NCBI GenBank assembly: GCA_945872815.1
Contig: CAMCAY010000012.1
Coordinates: forward strand, 1-53,230
Source of the DNA: Chitinophaga pinensis
GTDB taxonomy: Bacteria; Bacteroidota; Bacteroidia; Chitinophagales; Chitinophagaceae
Length of the DNA stretch: 53,230 bases
Reading direction: 5' to 3'
The translations under genes were made by a program, and so were the position numbers. Positions within the stretch are counted from its first letter, which is position 1; the number at the start of each line of letters is the position of its first letter. Below the pieces are notes generated by a model that was not told the origin of the DNA, searched no databases, and saw only the letters and a list, made by a program, of their open reading frames with translations. Shown in pieces: positions 8,797 to 17,321 of this stretch.

Positions 8797-10710
8797 TTAA
8801 TTACTGATGATATTCTTTAGTACGGCTTCGTCTATTTTTACTGGGTACTTTTTACGTAATTCGTCCATCCATTTTTTTTCAATGATGGGTTGGTAATCAT
8901 TGATGAGCAAACCTTTTGAATCCTCAAAACTTCTTTGTAGGCCGGATTCATAAAATCGATAGTATCTCATGAAACTTGCAGTTCCATCTGCATTTAAAGT
9001 AATCGTTGAAAATGATCCGGGTGTGAATGCATCAGAGGATGAATTTATTTGTGCGAGCTCCAACCTTCCGCTATCGCCCTGCAATTCTCCTTCTCTAAGT
9101 TCCACTAATTCTTTCCAGGAAGCACCAGATTGAATGTCGTTGATGGTTTGTTGAGCAAGATCTTCGGTAGCACAATTCATAATCAATACATCAGCGCTTT
9201 TTGCCCATTTGTATTTTTCCTTGTTTGCATTGTAGTAGCTCAATAATCCAATTGTATCTTCTCCGGCTTTTGACCAAACCTGCTTTTCCATAACCTCAAA
9301 CAACATATTTCCTTCTTTAAATTCTTGCATTTGATATGCAAAGTCTGAATTGAATTCTTCTAAATGGTTTTTATAATATTCCAAAATCGCAAACTCCTTA
9401 TATCTCTCCCAAAGTTGAGCATTGGTTTCGCCACTGTATAAATCATTGTTGATCTTGTTGTCTTTTACATAATTAAGCCAGTCTTTTACCTTTAGCATTA
9501 ATTTAGAAAATCCAATTATCGGCTTATTGATTACTGCAGCAGCAAATACATCTTCTTTTTCGGGATTGATGACTATAGAATCTGCCAATCTTAAAAGTTC
9601 TGCTTCTTTTAAAGCATTTAATAACTTAAACCCAATCTTTTGTTTTACATCACGAGCAAATTTCTCTTTGGCAATTTTGACGCGGTTGTCTTGCATCAAT
9701 TTGTTTTTAATTTCAAAGACCAATGCTTCATCTTCCAAATAAGCCGGCGTTGGAGTATGGCTGATGCGTTTGATTAAATGAATACCGAATTTTGTTTCAA
9801 AAGGTGCTGCAATATCTCCATCCTTTGAAAGTTGAACTACTTCTTTTTCAAATGAATACTCATATTTTCCTGTTCCAAACTCAGGGATTTCTCCATTGTT
9901 AAGATAGGTGAGCTTGTCTTCACTCATTTCACGTGCCATTTTTCCAAAATCTGCTCCCGCTTTCAATAATTTATATACAGAATCAGCAACTTTTCTAATC
10001 TTTATTTTTATTTGATCGTCAGGGTTTTGTGGGAATGTAAATAATATCTGAGCGACTTTCCATTTGCCGACACTTCTTCTTTGTTCAATTAATTTAAATA
10101 CATGCCATGATTTTTTAGATCGATAGGGTAGTGAAACATCGCCTGGTTTTAAGTTGTAAACAATGTTTTCATATTGATACGGTAGAGAAAAGACGGTAAT
10201 AAATCCCAGGTCTGAAAAGTTTATTTCTTCGGATTTTTGAAAATCTGCGGTAGGTGATGACAAGTTTTCATACAGTGATTGCATTGCTTTAAATGCTTTC
10301 AATGTATCTGAAGTGGTGCTATTGGGATCAATGTTTATTGAATAGTGTAATAGATGCAAATCGTACTGACTTCTCTTAAGTGCCTGACTCAAAAGGACTT
10401 CAAAAGATTTTTCGTCATTCAAATATCCACCTTCAACCTGATGCCTGAAATTATCTAGATCATTTTTTATTTGATGAAGTGTGTCTATTTTAAGTTCTTT
10501 GGCCGCCTGAACTTTCAACTTAAACTCGCTGTACAAGGTTGCGTATTCCCGTATTGCTTTTTCTTTATCCTCCTCAGTTGATTTGTTTTTATTGTATGCT
10601 CTTAAAAACTCTTCCTTGGAAACCGTATTTTTTCCATAGGTAATAACGGTTTGAGCTTCTATATTTGAAACAATAAAAAATATCGGAAGAAAAAAAGCGA
10701 TCTTCTTCAT
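8797..10710 (-). CDS. PpiC-type peptidylprolyl isomerase / periplasmic foldase
   Basis: A 637-residue exported protein with a signal peptide (MKKIAFFLPIFFIVSNIEA). It has a SurA-like plan: helical N-terminal chaperone part, a degenerate parvulin-like segment (about 125-210, ending KPGDVSLPYRSKKSWHVFKLIEQ) and a clear PpiC domain (about 220-320) with KVAQILFTFP, FGKMAREMSED, GEIPEFGTGKYEYSFEKEV and PFETKFGIHLIKRI. It probably folds outer-membrane or secreted proteins in the periplasm. The start is the ATG at 10710; one codon upstream is only TTG. It lies 21 bases behind the redoxin gene and is likely co-transcribed, so both probably serve envelope protein folding. Confidence 0.88.
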   Translation of the reverse strand: MKKIAFFLPIFFIVSNIEAQTVITYGKNTVSKEEFLRAYNKNKSTEEDKEKAIREYATLYSEFKLKVQAAKELKIDTLHQIKNDLDNFRHQVEGGYLNDEKSFEVLLSQALKRSQYDLHLLHYSINIDPNSTTSDTLKAFKAMQSLYENLSSPTADFQKSEEINFSDLGFITVFSLPYQYENIVYNLKPGDVSLPYRSKKSWHVFKLIEQRRSVGKWKVAQILFTFPQNPDDQIKIKIRKVADSVYKLLKAGADFGKMAREMSEDKLTYLNNGEIPEFGTGKYEYSFEKEVVQLSKDGDIAAPFETKFGIHLIKRISHTPTPAYLEDEALVFEIKNKLMQDNRVKIAKEKFARDVKQKIGFKLLNALKEAELLRLADSIVINPEKEDVFAAAVINKPIIGFSKLMLKVKDWLNYVKDNKINNDLYSGETNAQLWERYKEFAILEYYKNHLEEFNSDFAYQMQEFKEGNMLFEVMEKQVWSKAGEDTIGLLSYYNANKEKYKWAKSADVLIMNCATEDLAQQTINDIQSGASWKELVELREGELQGDSGRLELAQINSSSDAFTPGSFSTITLNADGTASFMRYYRFYESGLQRSFEDSKGLLINDYQPIIEKKWMDELRKKYPVKIDEAVLKNIISN

Positions 10711-10731
10711 CAAGAAAATGTTTGAGTGATT

Positions 10732-12156
10732 TTATTTTTTATTTGTCCATTTGGTCTCCAATAATTCATTAAGCTGTTGCCAACCTAATTTTTTCCCAAT
10801 GATTCTTTTTTCACTATCCAGCAACAACAAAGTTGGTGTTTGAATAACATCAAACAATTGTCTGAAACTTGGTCTTTGTGCATCTGCAACAGCTTTTTCC
10901 ATCTCTTTTGTTTCGTACACATGAATCCAATCGCCGATATTATGGTCTTTAATATAATTTACCCACTCTTTTTTCTTGTCGTTTTCAGATAATACTGAAT
11001 AGATTTTTACACCGTTTTTTTTCCATGATGCTCTGTAAATTGAATCGATTCTTGGCAATTCTTCTTTACAATGACCGCAAGTAGGATCCCAAAAAATCAG
11101 CAACATGTAATCTGCCGGTTGATCATACAAAGCCTTCATTTTACCCGTAGAATCAACCATTTCAATATTGGTTGCCTTTACTCCGATTAAATTGCTCATT
11201 TGCATGTAGGCCCTTCTGGAAATGGTTTCCATTTGTTTTTCATTCAGCCAATTGCTCACGCCTTTGCTATGATATTTTTCAAATAAGTGAACGAATATTG
11301 CATCCTGTCCCATGTACTTCGGGTTGATATATTCGTCTGTAAACCAGTTCAATAAAAATTTATACATATCTGGGGCTGAACGAGCTAGCAATAATTTATA
11401 ATCCAAATCTTTTATTATACTGTCGGAAGCCTGCGGCATGATTTCTCTGTAATACCTTTCTAATTTGGGTAAAAAGAAGGGCGTTCTGATGATTCTGTCA
11501 TCCATAAATGTAATGCCATCCCAATAGTGTGCCTTATAGTAGTTGTAATTATCAATGGAGTCCTGGCGATTTTTAGGAGATCTATACAAAACCTCTGGAT
11601 CTTTCATAGCGTTTAAAAATACTGCCATTAAAGATTGAGGCAGTTTTTTAATAATGCTATCTCTGAATTGATTGAGTTCTTTATTTATTTTGGTGTAGTT
11701 CTCTTCGTGCAGAAGCGAATCTTTTTTTGTCTGGGAATAGGTGTATGCCATTCTTTCCGTCTGCATTCTGGTTCCAATTGCCACAACTGTTTTTTGATAT
11801 TCTTGAAACAAGATATTTTCTTTTGATCCTTTTACCTTCATGTTTGACAAATCCGCACTGTCCGCCTCTATTTCTATATTTTGTTCTTTATCAATAAAAA
11901 AATCTGCTGTTAAGCGCTTTCCAGGAAAGACAATTGAATAGATTCCTCCCGGCAATGTCCTTTTTCCCGTAAAAACTGCGACACCCTGATTACTCACAAC
12001 CGAAGAATCTTCAATATTTAGGTTTTTACCCATGTGATAACATAGAAATGCAATCCCTTCCTTGTAAGAAGGTGTTTTAAGCGTAACTGTAAAATTTTGT
12101 GCAAACGAAAATGTGCTGATAAATAACGACAAGGAAAATAGTAGCTTTTTCATCAT
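10732..12156 (-). CDS. TlpA-like thiol-disulfide oxidoreductase with long N-terminal domain
   Basis: A 474-residue exported redoxin. Signal peptide MKKLLFSLSLFISTFSFAQ is followed by an N-terminal beta domain (GIAFLCYHMGKNLNIEDSS, GGIYSIVFPGKRL, FFIDKEQNIEIEAD) like those that precede Bacteroidota TlpA redoxins, then a helical middle. The C-terminal thioredoxin fold starts near 330, with active site WDPTCGHCKEELP (CGHC at about 360-363) and cis-Pro loop IQTPTLLLLDSEKRIIGKK. Its likely role is disulfide reduction or exchange in the periplasm. The start is placed at tandem ATGs 12156/12153, because the longer frame to 12186 runs through a perfect promoter. It is first in an operon with the PpiC foldase. 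Confidence 0.88.
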   Translation of the reverse strand: MMKKLLFSLSLFISTFSFAQNFTVTLKTPSYKEGIAFLCYHMGKNLNIEDSSVVSNQGVAVFTGKRTLPGGIYSIVFPGKRLTADFFIDKEQNIEIEADSADLSNMKVKGSKENILFQEYQKTVVAIGTRMQTERMAYTYSQTKKDSLLHEENYTKINKELNQFRDSIIKKLPQSLMAVFLNAMKDPEVLYRSPKNRQDSIDNYNYYKAHYWDGITFMDDRIIRTPFFLPKLERYYREIMPQASDSIIKDLDYKLLLARSAPDMYKFLLNWFTDEYINPKYMGQDAIFVHLFEKYHSKGVSNWLNEKQMETISRRAYMQMSNLIGVKATNIEMVDSTGKMKALYDQPADYMLLIFWDPTCGHCKEELPRIDSIYRASWKKNGVKIYSVLSENDKKKEWVNYIKDHNIGDWIHVYETKEMEKAVADAQRPSFRQLFDVIQTPTLLLLDSEKRIIGKKLGWQQLNELLETKWTNKK

Positions 12157-12173
12157 AAAACTTATTTTGTTGA

Positions 12174-12203
12174 CAAATGTATTCAAATTAAAGAGTTATT
12201 CAA
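12174..12203 (-). promoter_or_regulatory. Full Bacteroidota promoter of the redoxin-PpiC operon
   Basis: On the minus strand TTG (12203-12201) is followed by exactly 19 bases and TACATTTG (12181-12174), matching the -33/-7 consensus and spacing. The start codon follows 17-20 bases further on. Confidence 0.85.
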
Positions 12204-12269
12204 TAGACTAAAGAAATCTTCGAATCAAAATTACATTTCATTAACAATTTTTTTTGCATTGATTAGGGT

Positions 12270-12277
12270 TAATTTTG
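12270..12277 (+). promoter_or_regulatory. -7 box abutting the rlmD-type start
   Basis: TAATTTTG fits TAnnTTTG and ends only four bases before the GTG at 12282, which would give a leaderless or nearly leaderless message. The -33 region is T-rich without a clear TTG at the right spacing. Confidence 0.45.
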
Positions 12278-12281
12278 TTCT

Positions 12282-13712
12282 GTGCGAAAAAAACATAAAA
12301 ACATTGTTCTAGAGAACATTCTCATTACAGATTATGCCGCGGAAGGAAAATCCATGGTGAGACATGGAGGAAAGGTTGTATTTGTTTCGGGGGCAATTCC
12401 CGGTGACACAGTTGATATTCAACTTGGAAAAAATAAAAAAGACTGGGCCGAAGGACGTGCAATTAAAATTGTAAGTCCCGCTCCTGATCGCTTAACTCCA
12501 TTCTGTAAGCATTTTGGTACTTGTGGCGGATGCAAATGGCAAATGCTTCCTTATTCGAAGCAGCTAGAATATAAACAACAGGAAGCTTTTCAAAACATTA
12601 AACGTATTGGAAAAGTTGAAGAAATAGAACTGCTGCCTATTATTGGTTCTGACAAAACAACGGATTACCGTAATAAACTGGAATTCACTTTCAGTAACAA
12701 ACGATTTTTAACAAGTGAGGAAATTAATACCGATGCTGCTGTATTGCAGCAAAATGCATTGGGTTATCATGCACCAAGGGTTTTTGATAAGGTAATTGAT
12801 ATTCAGGAATGCCATTTGTTGGATGATATCAATAATAAAATAAGGAATAGCATTCGTGATTATGCAGCGGAAAAATCCCTCGAATTTTATGATATAAAAA
12901 ACCATACCGGTTGGTTGAGGAATATCATTGTACGCTATACAAGTATTGGTGAGTTGATGGTTAATCTTTGTTTAAATTACGAAGCAGAAGCCGACAGAAT
13001 CGATTTGTTAAATCATCTTTTAGCTAAAGTACCCACCATTACTACTTTACTATACACCATTAATCCTAAATGGAATGACAGTATCTATGATTTGACTCCC
13101 CGGGTTTTTTTTGGAAAAGGATATGTGATGGAGAAGCTGAAAGACTTTGAATTCATTATCAGTCCAAAATCTTTTTTTCAAACAAATACCAAACAAGCAG
13201 AAAAACTTTATCAGGTAGCCAAGGATTTTGCCGGACTAACCGGAAATGAAATTGTATATGACTTATACTGTGGGACCGGTAGCATTGGGATTTTTGTAAG
13301 CGACCTGGCCAAAAAAATTATCGGAGTTGAAGTAGTGGAGGACGCCGTTGAAGACGCAAAGAAGAATGCTCAACTAAATAAAATCAACCATGCTCATTTC
13401 TTTGCAGGAGATGTGATTAAAATTTGCAATGACGAATTTTTCAAAACACAAGGTCGACCCGATGTAGTAATTACCGACCCTCCAAGAGCAGGAATGCACG
13501 AGAAATTAATTATAAAACTTTTGGAAATGGAAGCGCCTAAGATAGTTTATGTAAGTTGTAACACGGCTACCCAGGCAAGAGACATTGCTTTACTTTCAGA
13601 AAAATATGTTGCTGTAAAAATGCAACCTGTTGATATGTTTCCGCATACACATCATATTGAAAGCGTTGTATTATTATCACTAAAAACAGAAACACAATCC
13701 CTACCTTTATAA
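12282..13712 (+). CDS. rlmD: 23S rRNA (uracil-5-)-methyltransferase, RlmD/TrmA family
   Basis: Transfers a methyl group from SAM to C5 of a uridine, most likely in 23S rRNA. The 476-residue protein has an N-terminal TRAM-like domain (VRHGGKVVFVSGAIPGDTV). Iron-sulfur cysteines follow in FCKHFGTCGGCKWQ, with a fourth in IQECHLLDD. SAM-binding motifs are YDLYCGTGSIGIF and DPPRAGMHEKL, with the catalytic Cys in IVYVSCNTATQARD and the end motif FPHTHHIESVVLL. Bacteroidota carry more than one paralogue, so the exact target is not proven. GTG start at 12282. It heads an apparent operon, with the rhomboid gene two bases after its stop. Confidence 0.9.
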   Translation: MRKKHKNIVLENILITDYAAEGKSMVRHGGKVVFVSGAIPGDTVDIQLGKNKKDWAEGRAIKIVSPAPDRLTPFCKHFGTCGGCKWQMLPYSKQLEYKQQEAFQNIKRIGKVEEIELLPIIGSDKTTDYRNKLEFTFSNKRFLTSEEINTDAAVLQQNALGYHAPRVFDKVIDIQECHLLDDINNKIRNSIRDYAAEKSLEFYDIKNHTGWLRNIIVRYTSIGELMVNLCLNYEAEADRIDLLNHLLAKVPTITTLLYTINPKWNDSIYDLTPRVFFGKGYVMEKLKDFEFIISPKSFFQTNTKQAEKLYQVAKDFAGLTGNEIVYDLYCGTGSIGIFVSDLAKKIIGVEVVEDAVEDAKKNAQLNKINHAHFFAGDVIKICNDEFFKTQGRPDVVITDPPRAGMHEKLIIKLLEMEAPKIVYVSCNTATQARDIALLSEKYVAVKMQPVDMFPHTHHIESVVLLSLKTETQSLPL

Positions 13713-13714
13713 AT

Positions 13715-14404
13715 ATGCAATTCAGAAATAGTATAAATAGTACCCCTCAAATTGTATTAAACCTCATCATTATTAATACACTTGTTTTTTTTGCCCAAAA
13801 CATTTTTGGGGGCATAAATGAATTCAGTAAAGTAAATGACCTGTTTGCATTACACCATTATAAATCTCCTGATTTTAGGCCTTATCAGTTGGTTACCCAT
13901 ATGTTCATGCATGGAAATTTTCTTCATTTACTTTTCAATATGGTGGGGCTGTGGATGTTTGGAAGTATGATGGAAAGAGTGTGGGGTCCAAAAAGGTTTT
14001 TAACTTTCTTTATCATTTGCGGACTTTTTGCAGGTATTGCTCAGATTGGGAGTTACATACATGATTATTGGAGCATCGACCACATGGCTATTTCTTCGGA
14101 AGAATATAGCATGTATGTAGAAATAATGAAAAGAAATGCAACGGTTGGAGCATCGGGAGCAATCATGGGAATTTTGGCAGCATACGGCTATACATTTCCC
14201 AACACACAACTTTTTATTTTCCCTATTCCCTTTCCAATTAAAGCCAAATGGGCTATTATAGGAATTATAGTAATGGATATTCTAGGGGGAATATCTAATT
14301 CTGCGGGCGACAATATTGCGCATTTTGCACATATTGGCGGAGCTTTAGTGGGTTTTATCATTGTGTTGTTTTGGAACAAAACAGACAAACAGCATTTTTA
14401 TTAA
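13715..14404 (+). CDS. Rhomboid intramembrane serine protease
   Basis: A 229-residue six-helix protease that cleaves transmembrane substrates within the bilayer. All catalytic signatures are present: HGNFLHLLFNMVGLW in the L1/TM2 region (His66, His71, Asn75), the nucleophile in GASGAIMG (Ser147) and the base in HFAHIGGALVGF (His206). No extra soluble domain is present. It is translated right behind the methyltransferase gene (two-base gap) and 33 bases ahead of a second rhomboid that lacks the catalytic Ser. The natural substrate is unknown. Confidence 0.93.
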   Translation: MQFRNSINSTPQIVLNLIIINTLVFFAQNIFGGINEFSKVNDLFALHHYKSPDFRPYQLVTHMFMHGNFLHLLFNMVGLWMFGSMMERVWGPKRFLTFFIICGLFAGIAQIGSYIHDYWSIDHMAISSEEYSMYVEIMKRNATVGASGAIMGILAAYGYTFPNTQLFIFPIPFPIKAKWAIIGIIVMDILGGISNSAGDNIAHFAHIGGALVGFIIVLFWNKTDKQHFY

Positions 14405-14437
14405 ACCCTATTAATAAAGCATTCATAATTATTTAAA

Positions 14438-15373
14438 ATGGGAGAGTCTGAAAGATATCTAGAATATAAACACCTTGCAAAAAAAAGGTTTTATTTGGGT
14501 AGCAAAAACAATGCGTTAATGTCTTTGGTTTCGCTCAATGCAGTTTTTTTTCTTTTGCTTTTGTTACTACAGGTGGTTTATTTTTTTTATAATCAATCTG
14601 CGGAAACATATAATGACTCCGTTATTAAATGGTTTGAGCTTCCTTCTGATTTTAACGTTTTCATACAAAGACCCTGGACTTTAATCACGTTTATGTTTAG
14701 TGATACAAGTGCTGGTTTGTGGAGGTTGTTAAGCAATATGTTTTGGATGTGGACTTTTGGATATATACTTCGTGATATTGCAGGAAATGAAAAGGTTGTT
14801 CCTGTTTATATTTATGGTGGATTGTTAAGCGGCGTTTTTTTTATTGCTTCAAGCTTTTTTACAAAAAATTTCGCACTTTCATTAATTGGCGCCAATGGCT
14901 CTATTCTTGCTATCGCGGCAACTGCAACAACTCTCTCGCCTTCTCACCGAGTATTAACGCACATCCGAAAAGGAATTCCACTGTGGGTGTTGTTTTGCAT
15001 CTATATGGCGGTTGACATTATTGGCATTAATCATACAGAGTGGCGTTTTTTATGTTCGCATATCATGGGTGCTTTTAGCGGTTGGTTGTTTGCTATATTA
15101 CTTCGTAAAGGTGTTGATGGAAGCGTTTGGATGAATTCGCTTTATAGTTGGTTTATCAATTTATTTACTCCTACATTTCAGAATAAAAAGACTCCGATTA
15201 ATGATACGTTGTATTATAATGCCGGTAACAGACCCCCTTTTACCAATACAACAAAAACCACTCAGGATCGCATTGATGAAATATTGGACAAGATTAACGC
15301 AAAGGGCTTTAATGCTCTGACGGAAGAAGAAAAGCAATTTCTTCAAAACGCTTCTACAGATGAAACTCTTTAA
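14438..15373 (+). CDS. Rhomboid-family pseudoprotease
   Basis: A 311-residue membrane protein with the rhomboid plan: a hydrophobic core from about 28 to 225 and a soluble C-terminal tail with a helical hairpin (DRIDEILDKINAKGFNALTEEEKQFL). The nucleophile motif is altered: GANGSILAIA (151-160) has Asn153 where the active paralogue has Ser. The upstream His is also replaced (LWRLLSNMFWMWTFG, Arg96), while Asn100 and the C-terminal His208 (CSHIMGAFSGW) remain. It therefore should not cleave peptides by the rhomboid mechanism unless neighbouring Ser155 substitutes. A binding or regulatory role beside the active rhomboid is plausible. Same operon as the active copy. Confidence 0.85.
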   Translation: MGESERYLEYKHLAKKRFYLGSKNNALMSLVSLNAVFFLLLLLLQVVYFFYNQSAETYNDSVIKWFELPSDFNVFIQRPWTLITFMFSDTSAGLWRLLSNMFWMWTFGYILRDIAGNEKVVPVYIYGGLLSGVFFIASSFFTKNFALSLIGANGSILAIAATATTLSPSHRVLTHIRKGIPLWVLFCIYMAVDIIGINHTEWRFLCSHIMGAFSGWLFAILLRKGVDGSVWMNSLYSWFINLFTPTFQNKKTPINDTLYYNAGNRPPFTNTTKTTQDRIDEILDKINAKGFNALTEEEKQFLQNASTDETL

Positions 15374-15429
15374 CTAATTTCTTTTCGAGACATTTCGTGT
15401 TGATATCAAATTGATGCTTAACTTTAATT

Positions 15430-16557
15430 ATGGCAAAACGTTTTCTGCGAAAAACAGTTAAATATGTTTTGTTTTTGCTCAACATATTTCTATCGCTTTC
15501 ACTTTTAATGGGATGTTATGGCGGAAATTTATTTGACGGAAAAATTTGGCTTACCGGCCTATTTTCGTTTGCCACCATTTATGTTTTAATATCAGTTCTA
15601 TTGTTTTTTTTATTTTGGCTATTTGCAAAGCCAATGTTAAGTCTTGTAAGCCTCGGGACAATCCTGGTTTGTTGGAAGCCGCTGAAGCAGGTATTTCCGC
15701 TCAATACTTCTTATAATTTTTCTTTTAAAAAACAAGACGCCTCCATTCGCGTAATGAGCTGGAATGTTGAATTATTCAATATACTCGAACACAAGTCTCA
15801 TCCGGAAAAGAAGAAAGAAATGTTCTGGTTGATAAATGACATCAATCCGGACATCGCCTGTTTTCAGGAAATGGTGATTGGAGACAGCGCACAACATCGT
15901 ATCAACTTTATTAATGAATTTCAGAAAAAAATTGGCATGTCTGAATATTTCTATTCTTTCAATCCTGTTTTTGACTTCGATAAAATGCATCATTACGGTA
16001 TAATCACTTTCAGCAGATATCCGATTATAAAAAAAGAAACGCTTGTATTTAAACCCTATGATTATAATTCCACTTTTCAATATTCCGATATTGTTAGGGG
16101 CCATGATACATTCCGGGTTTTCAATATTCACTTACAAACATTCAGACTCTCTAAAAAAAACAAATCATATCTTGACAATCCAAGTTTTAGTAATCAAACG
16201 GGCATAGAAGAATCTAAAAACATTTTATGGAAACTCAAGGTAGGCATACAAAACAGACAGCGCCAAAGCAACCACATCAGAGCTGTTATCAATAAAAGCC
16301 CCTATCCAATTATTCTTTGTGGCGATTTTAATGACGTACCTAACAGTTACGCATACACTACAATTGGAAAAAATATGCAAAATGCCTTTGCAGAAAAGGG
16401 GTTGGGGATAGGAAATACTTATGATGGTATTTCCCCGACTTTAAGAATAGACAATATTTTCGCTGACAATAAATTTGAAGTATTACAATTCGGGCGTTTT
16501 AAGAAAAAGCTGAGCGACCACTTTCCTATTAGTGCAGATCTTTTGTTTAAAAGGTAA
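15430..16557 (+). CDS. Membrane-anchored endonuclease/exonuclease/phosphatase-family protein
   Basis: A 375-residue protein with two to three N-terminal membrane helices (about 8-30, 38-65, 66-85) and a C-terminal EEP metallo-hydrolase domain facing either the cytoplasm or the periplasm. EEP motifs in order are MSWNVELFNI, PDIACFQEMV (metal Glu), FNIHLQTFRL, ILCGDFNDVPNS (Asp, Asn), RIDNIFAD and LSDHFPISADL (catalytic Asp-His). The family includes nucleases and phosphodiesterases; the substrate cannot be told. Last gene of the run starting with rlmD, 56 bases after the pseudorhomboid. It converges on rnhB with five bases between stops. Confidence 0.87.
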   Translation: MAKRFLRKTVKYVLFLLNIFLSLSLLMGCYGGNLFDGKIWLTGLFSFATIYVLISVLLFFLFWLFAKPMLSLVSLGTILVCWKPLKQVFPLNTSYNFSFKKQDASIRVMSWNVELFNILEHKSHPEKKKEMFWLINDINPDIACFQEMVIGDSAQHRINFINEFQKKIGMSEYFYSFNPVFDFDKMHHYGIITFSRYPIIKKETLVFKPYDYNSTFQYSDIVRGHDTFRVFNIHLQTFRLSKKNKSYLDNPSFSNQTGIEESKNILWKLKVGIQNRQRQSNHIRAVINKSPYPIILCGDFNDVPNSYAYTTIGKNMQNAFAEKGLGIGNTYDGISPTLRIDNIFADNKFEVLQFGRFKKKLSDHFPISADLLFKR

Positions 16558-16562
16558 TTCTT

Positions 16563-17159
16563 CTAAAAAAGCTTTGATTGTGAGGGTAGAATGTTAAAGG
16601 TCTTTCTGTGGAATTCACATAATCCAAAGTTTTCAATGGCTTTTCTATGAACAGCCGTTCCATATCCTTTGTTTTTATCCCAACCATATACTTCATATTT
16701 ATGGTGAAGTTTTTGCATAAACTCGTCTCTGTATGTCTTAGCTAATATGCTTGCCGCGGCAATGGATGCATATTTTCCATCTCCTTTAACAATACATTTG
16801 TGTGATGTTTTTTTATACGGCTTAAACCTGTTTCCATCTATCAATAAAAGTTGTGGGGCTTTTTTTAACTTGTCGAGAGAAAGATGCATGGCTTTATAGG
16901 ATGCCTGCAGTATGTTTATTTGGTCTATTTCGATATTGTCAACCATTGCTACACCAAATGAAATGCTTTCTTTTTCAATAATCGGCCTTAACAGTTCTCT
17001 TTGTTTTTCAGAAAGTTTTTTACTATCGTTTAATAAAGGATGATAAAAGTCATTAGGCAGAATGACTGCAGCGGCAAATACAGGGCCCGCATAACATCCT
17101 CTTCCTGCTTCATCCACACCAGCCTCAATTTTTGTTTTATCAAAATATTTTTCAAGCAT
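16563..17159 (-). CDS. rnhB: Ribonuclease HII
   Basis: Removes ribonucleotides and RNA from RNA-DNA hybrids. The 198-residue protein has GVDEAGRGCYAGPVFAAAV (14-32) with catalytic Asp16 and Glu17, a third acidic residue in LLIDGNRF, SIAAASILAKTYRD with the family's Ala-rich helix, and YGWDKNKGYGTAVHRKAI near the C-terminus. Normal length. The ATG at 17159 is the natural start. It is divergent from the heme A synthase gene, with a stem-loop-rich leader between. Confidence 0.97.
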   Translation of the reverse strand: MLEKYFDKTKIEAGVDEAGRGCYAGPVFAAAVILPNDFYHPLLNDSKKLSEKQRELLRPIIEKESISFGVAMVDNIEIDQINILQASYKAMHLSLDKLKKAPQLLLIDGNRFKPYKKTSHKCIVKGDGKYASIAAASILAKTYRDEFMQKLHHKYEVYGWDKNKGYGTAVHRKAIENFGLCEFHRKTFNILPSQSKLF

Positions 17160-17186
17160 TTTGTTTAATGATTGTCAGCAAAAATA

Positions 17187-17227
17187 ATTGAATGTTATTT
17201 CATTTTCTTGATAAGAAAACATTCAAT
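17187..17227. repeat. Nested inverted repeat upstream of rnhB and ctaA
   Basis: Outer arms ATTGAATGTT (17187-17196) and AACATTCAAT (17218-17227) enclose an inner hairpin TTTTCTT-GAT-AAGAAAA (17203-17219). It would fall in the rnhB leader if the box at 17238-17245 is used. It could be an operator or an mRNA structure. Confidence 0.6.
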
Positions 17228-17237
17228 CTTACCTTTA

Positions 17238-17245
17238 CAAATATA
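17238..17245 (-). promoter_or_regulatory. Probable rnhB -7 box
   Basis: TATATTTG on the minus strand, a full match to TAnnTTTG, placing transcription start about 70 bases before the rnhB ATG. No good -33 element is seen. Confidence 0.5.
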
Positions 17246-17321
17246 AAGTTATCAACGGAAAAATGTCATAAGCGAAATAATGCTATGTCACCATCCTAAC
17301 TAAAATAAGCTGGTATAAAAA

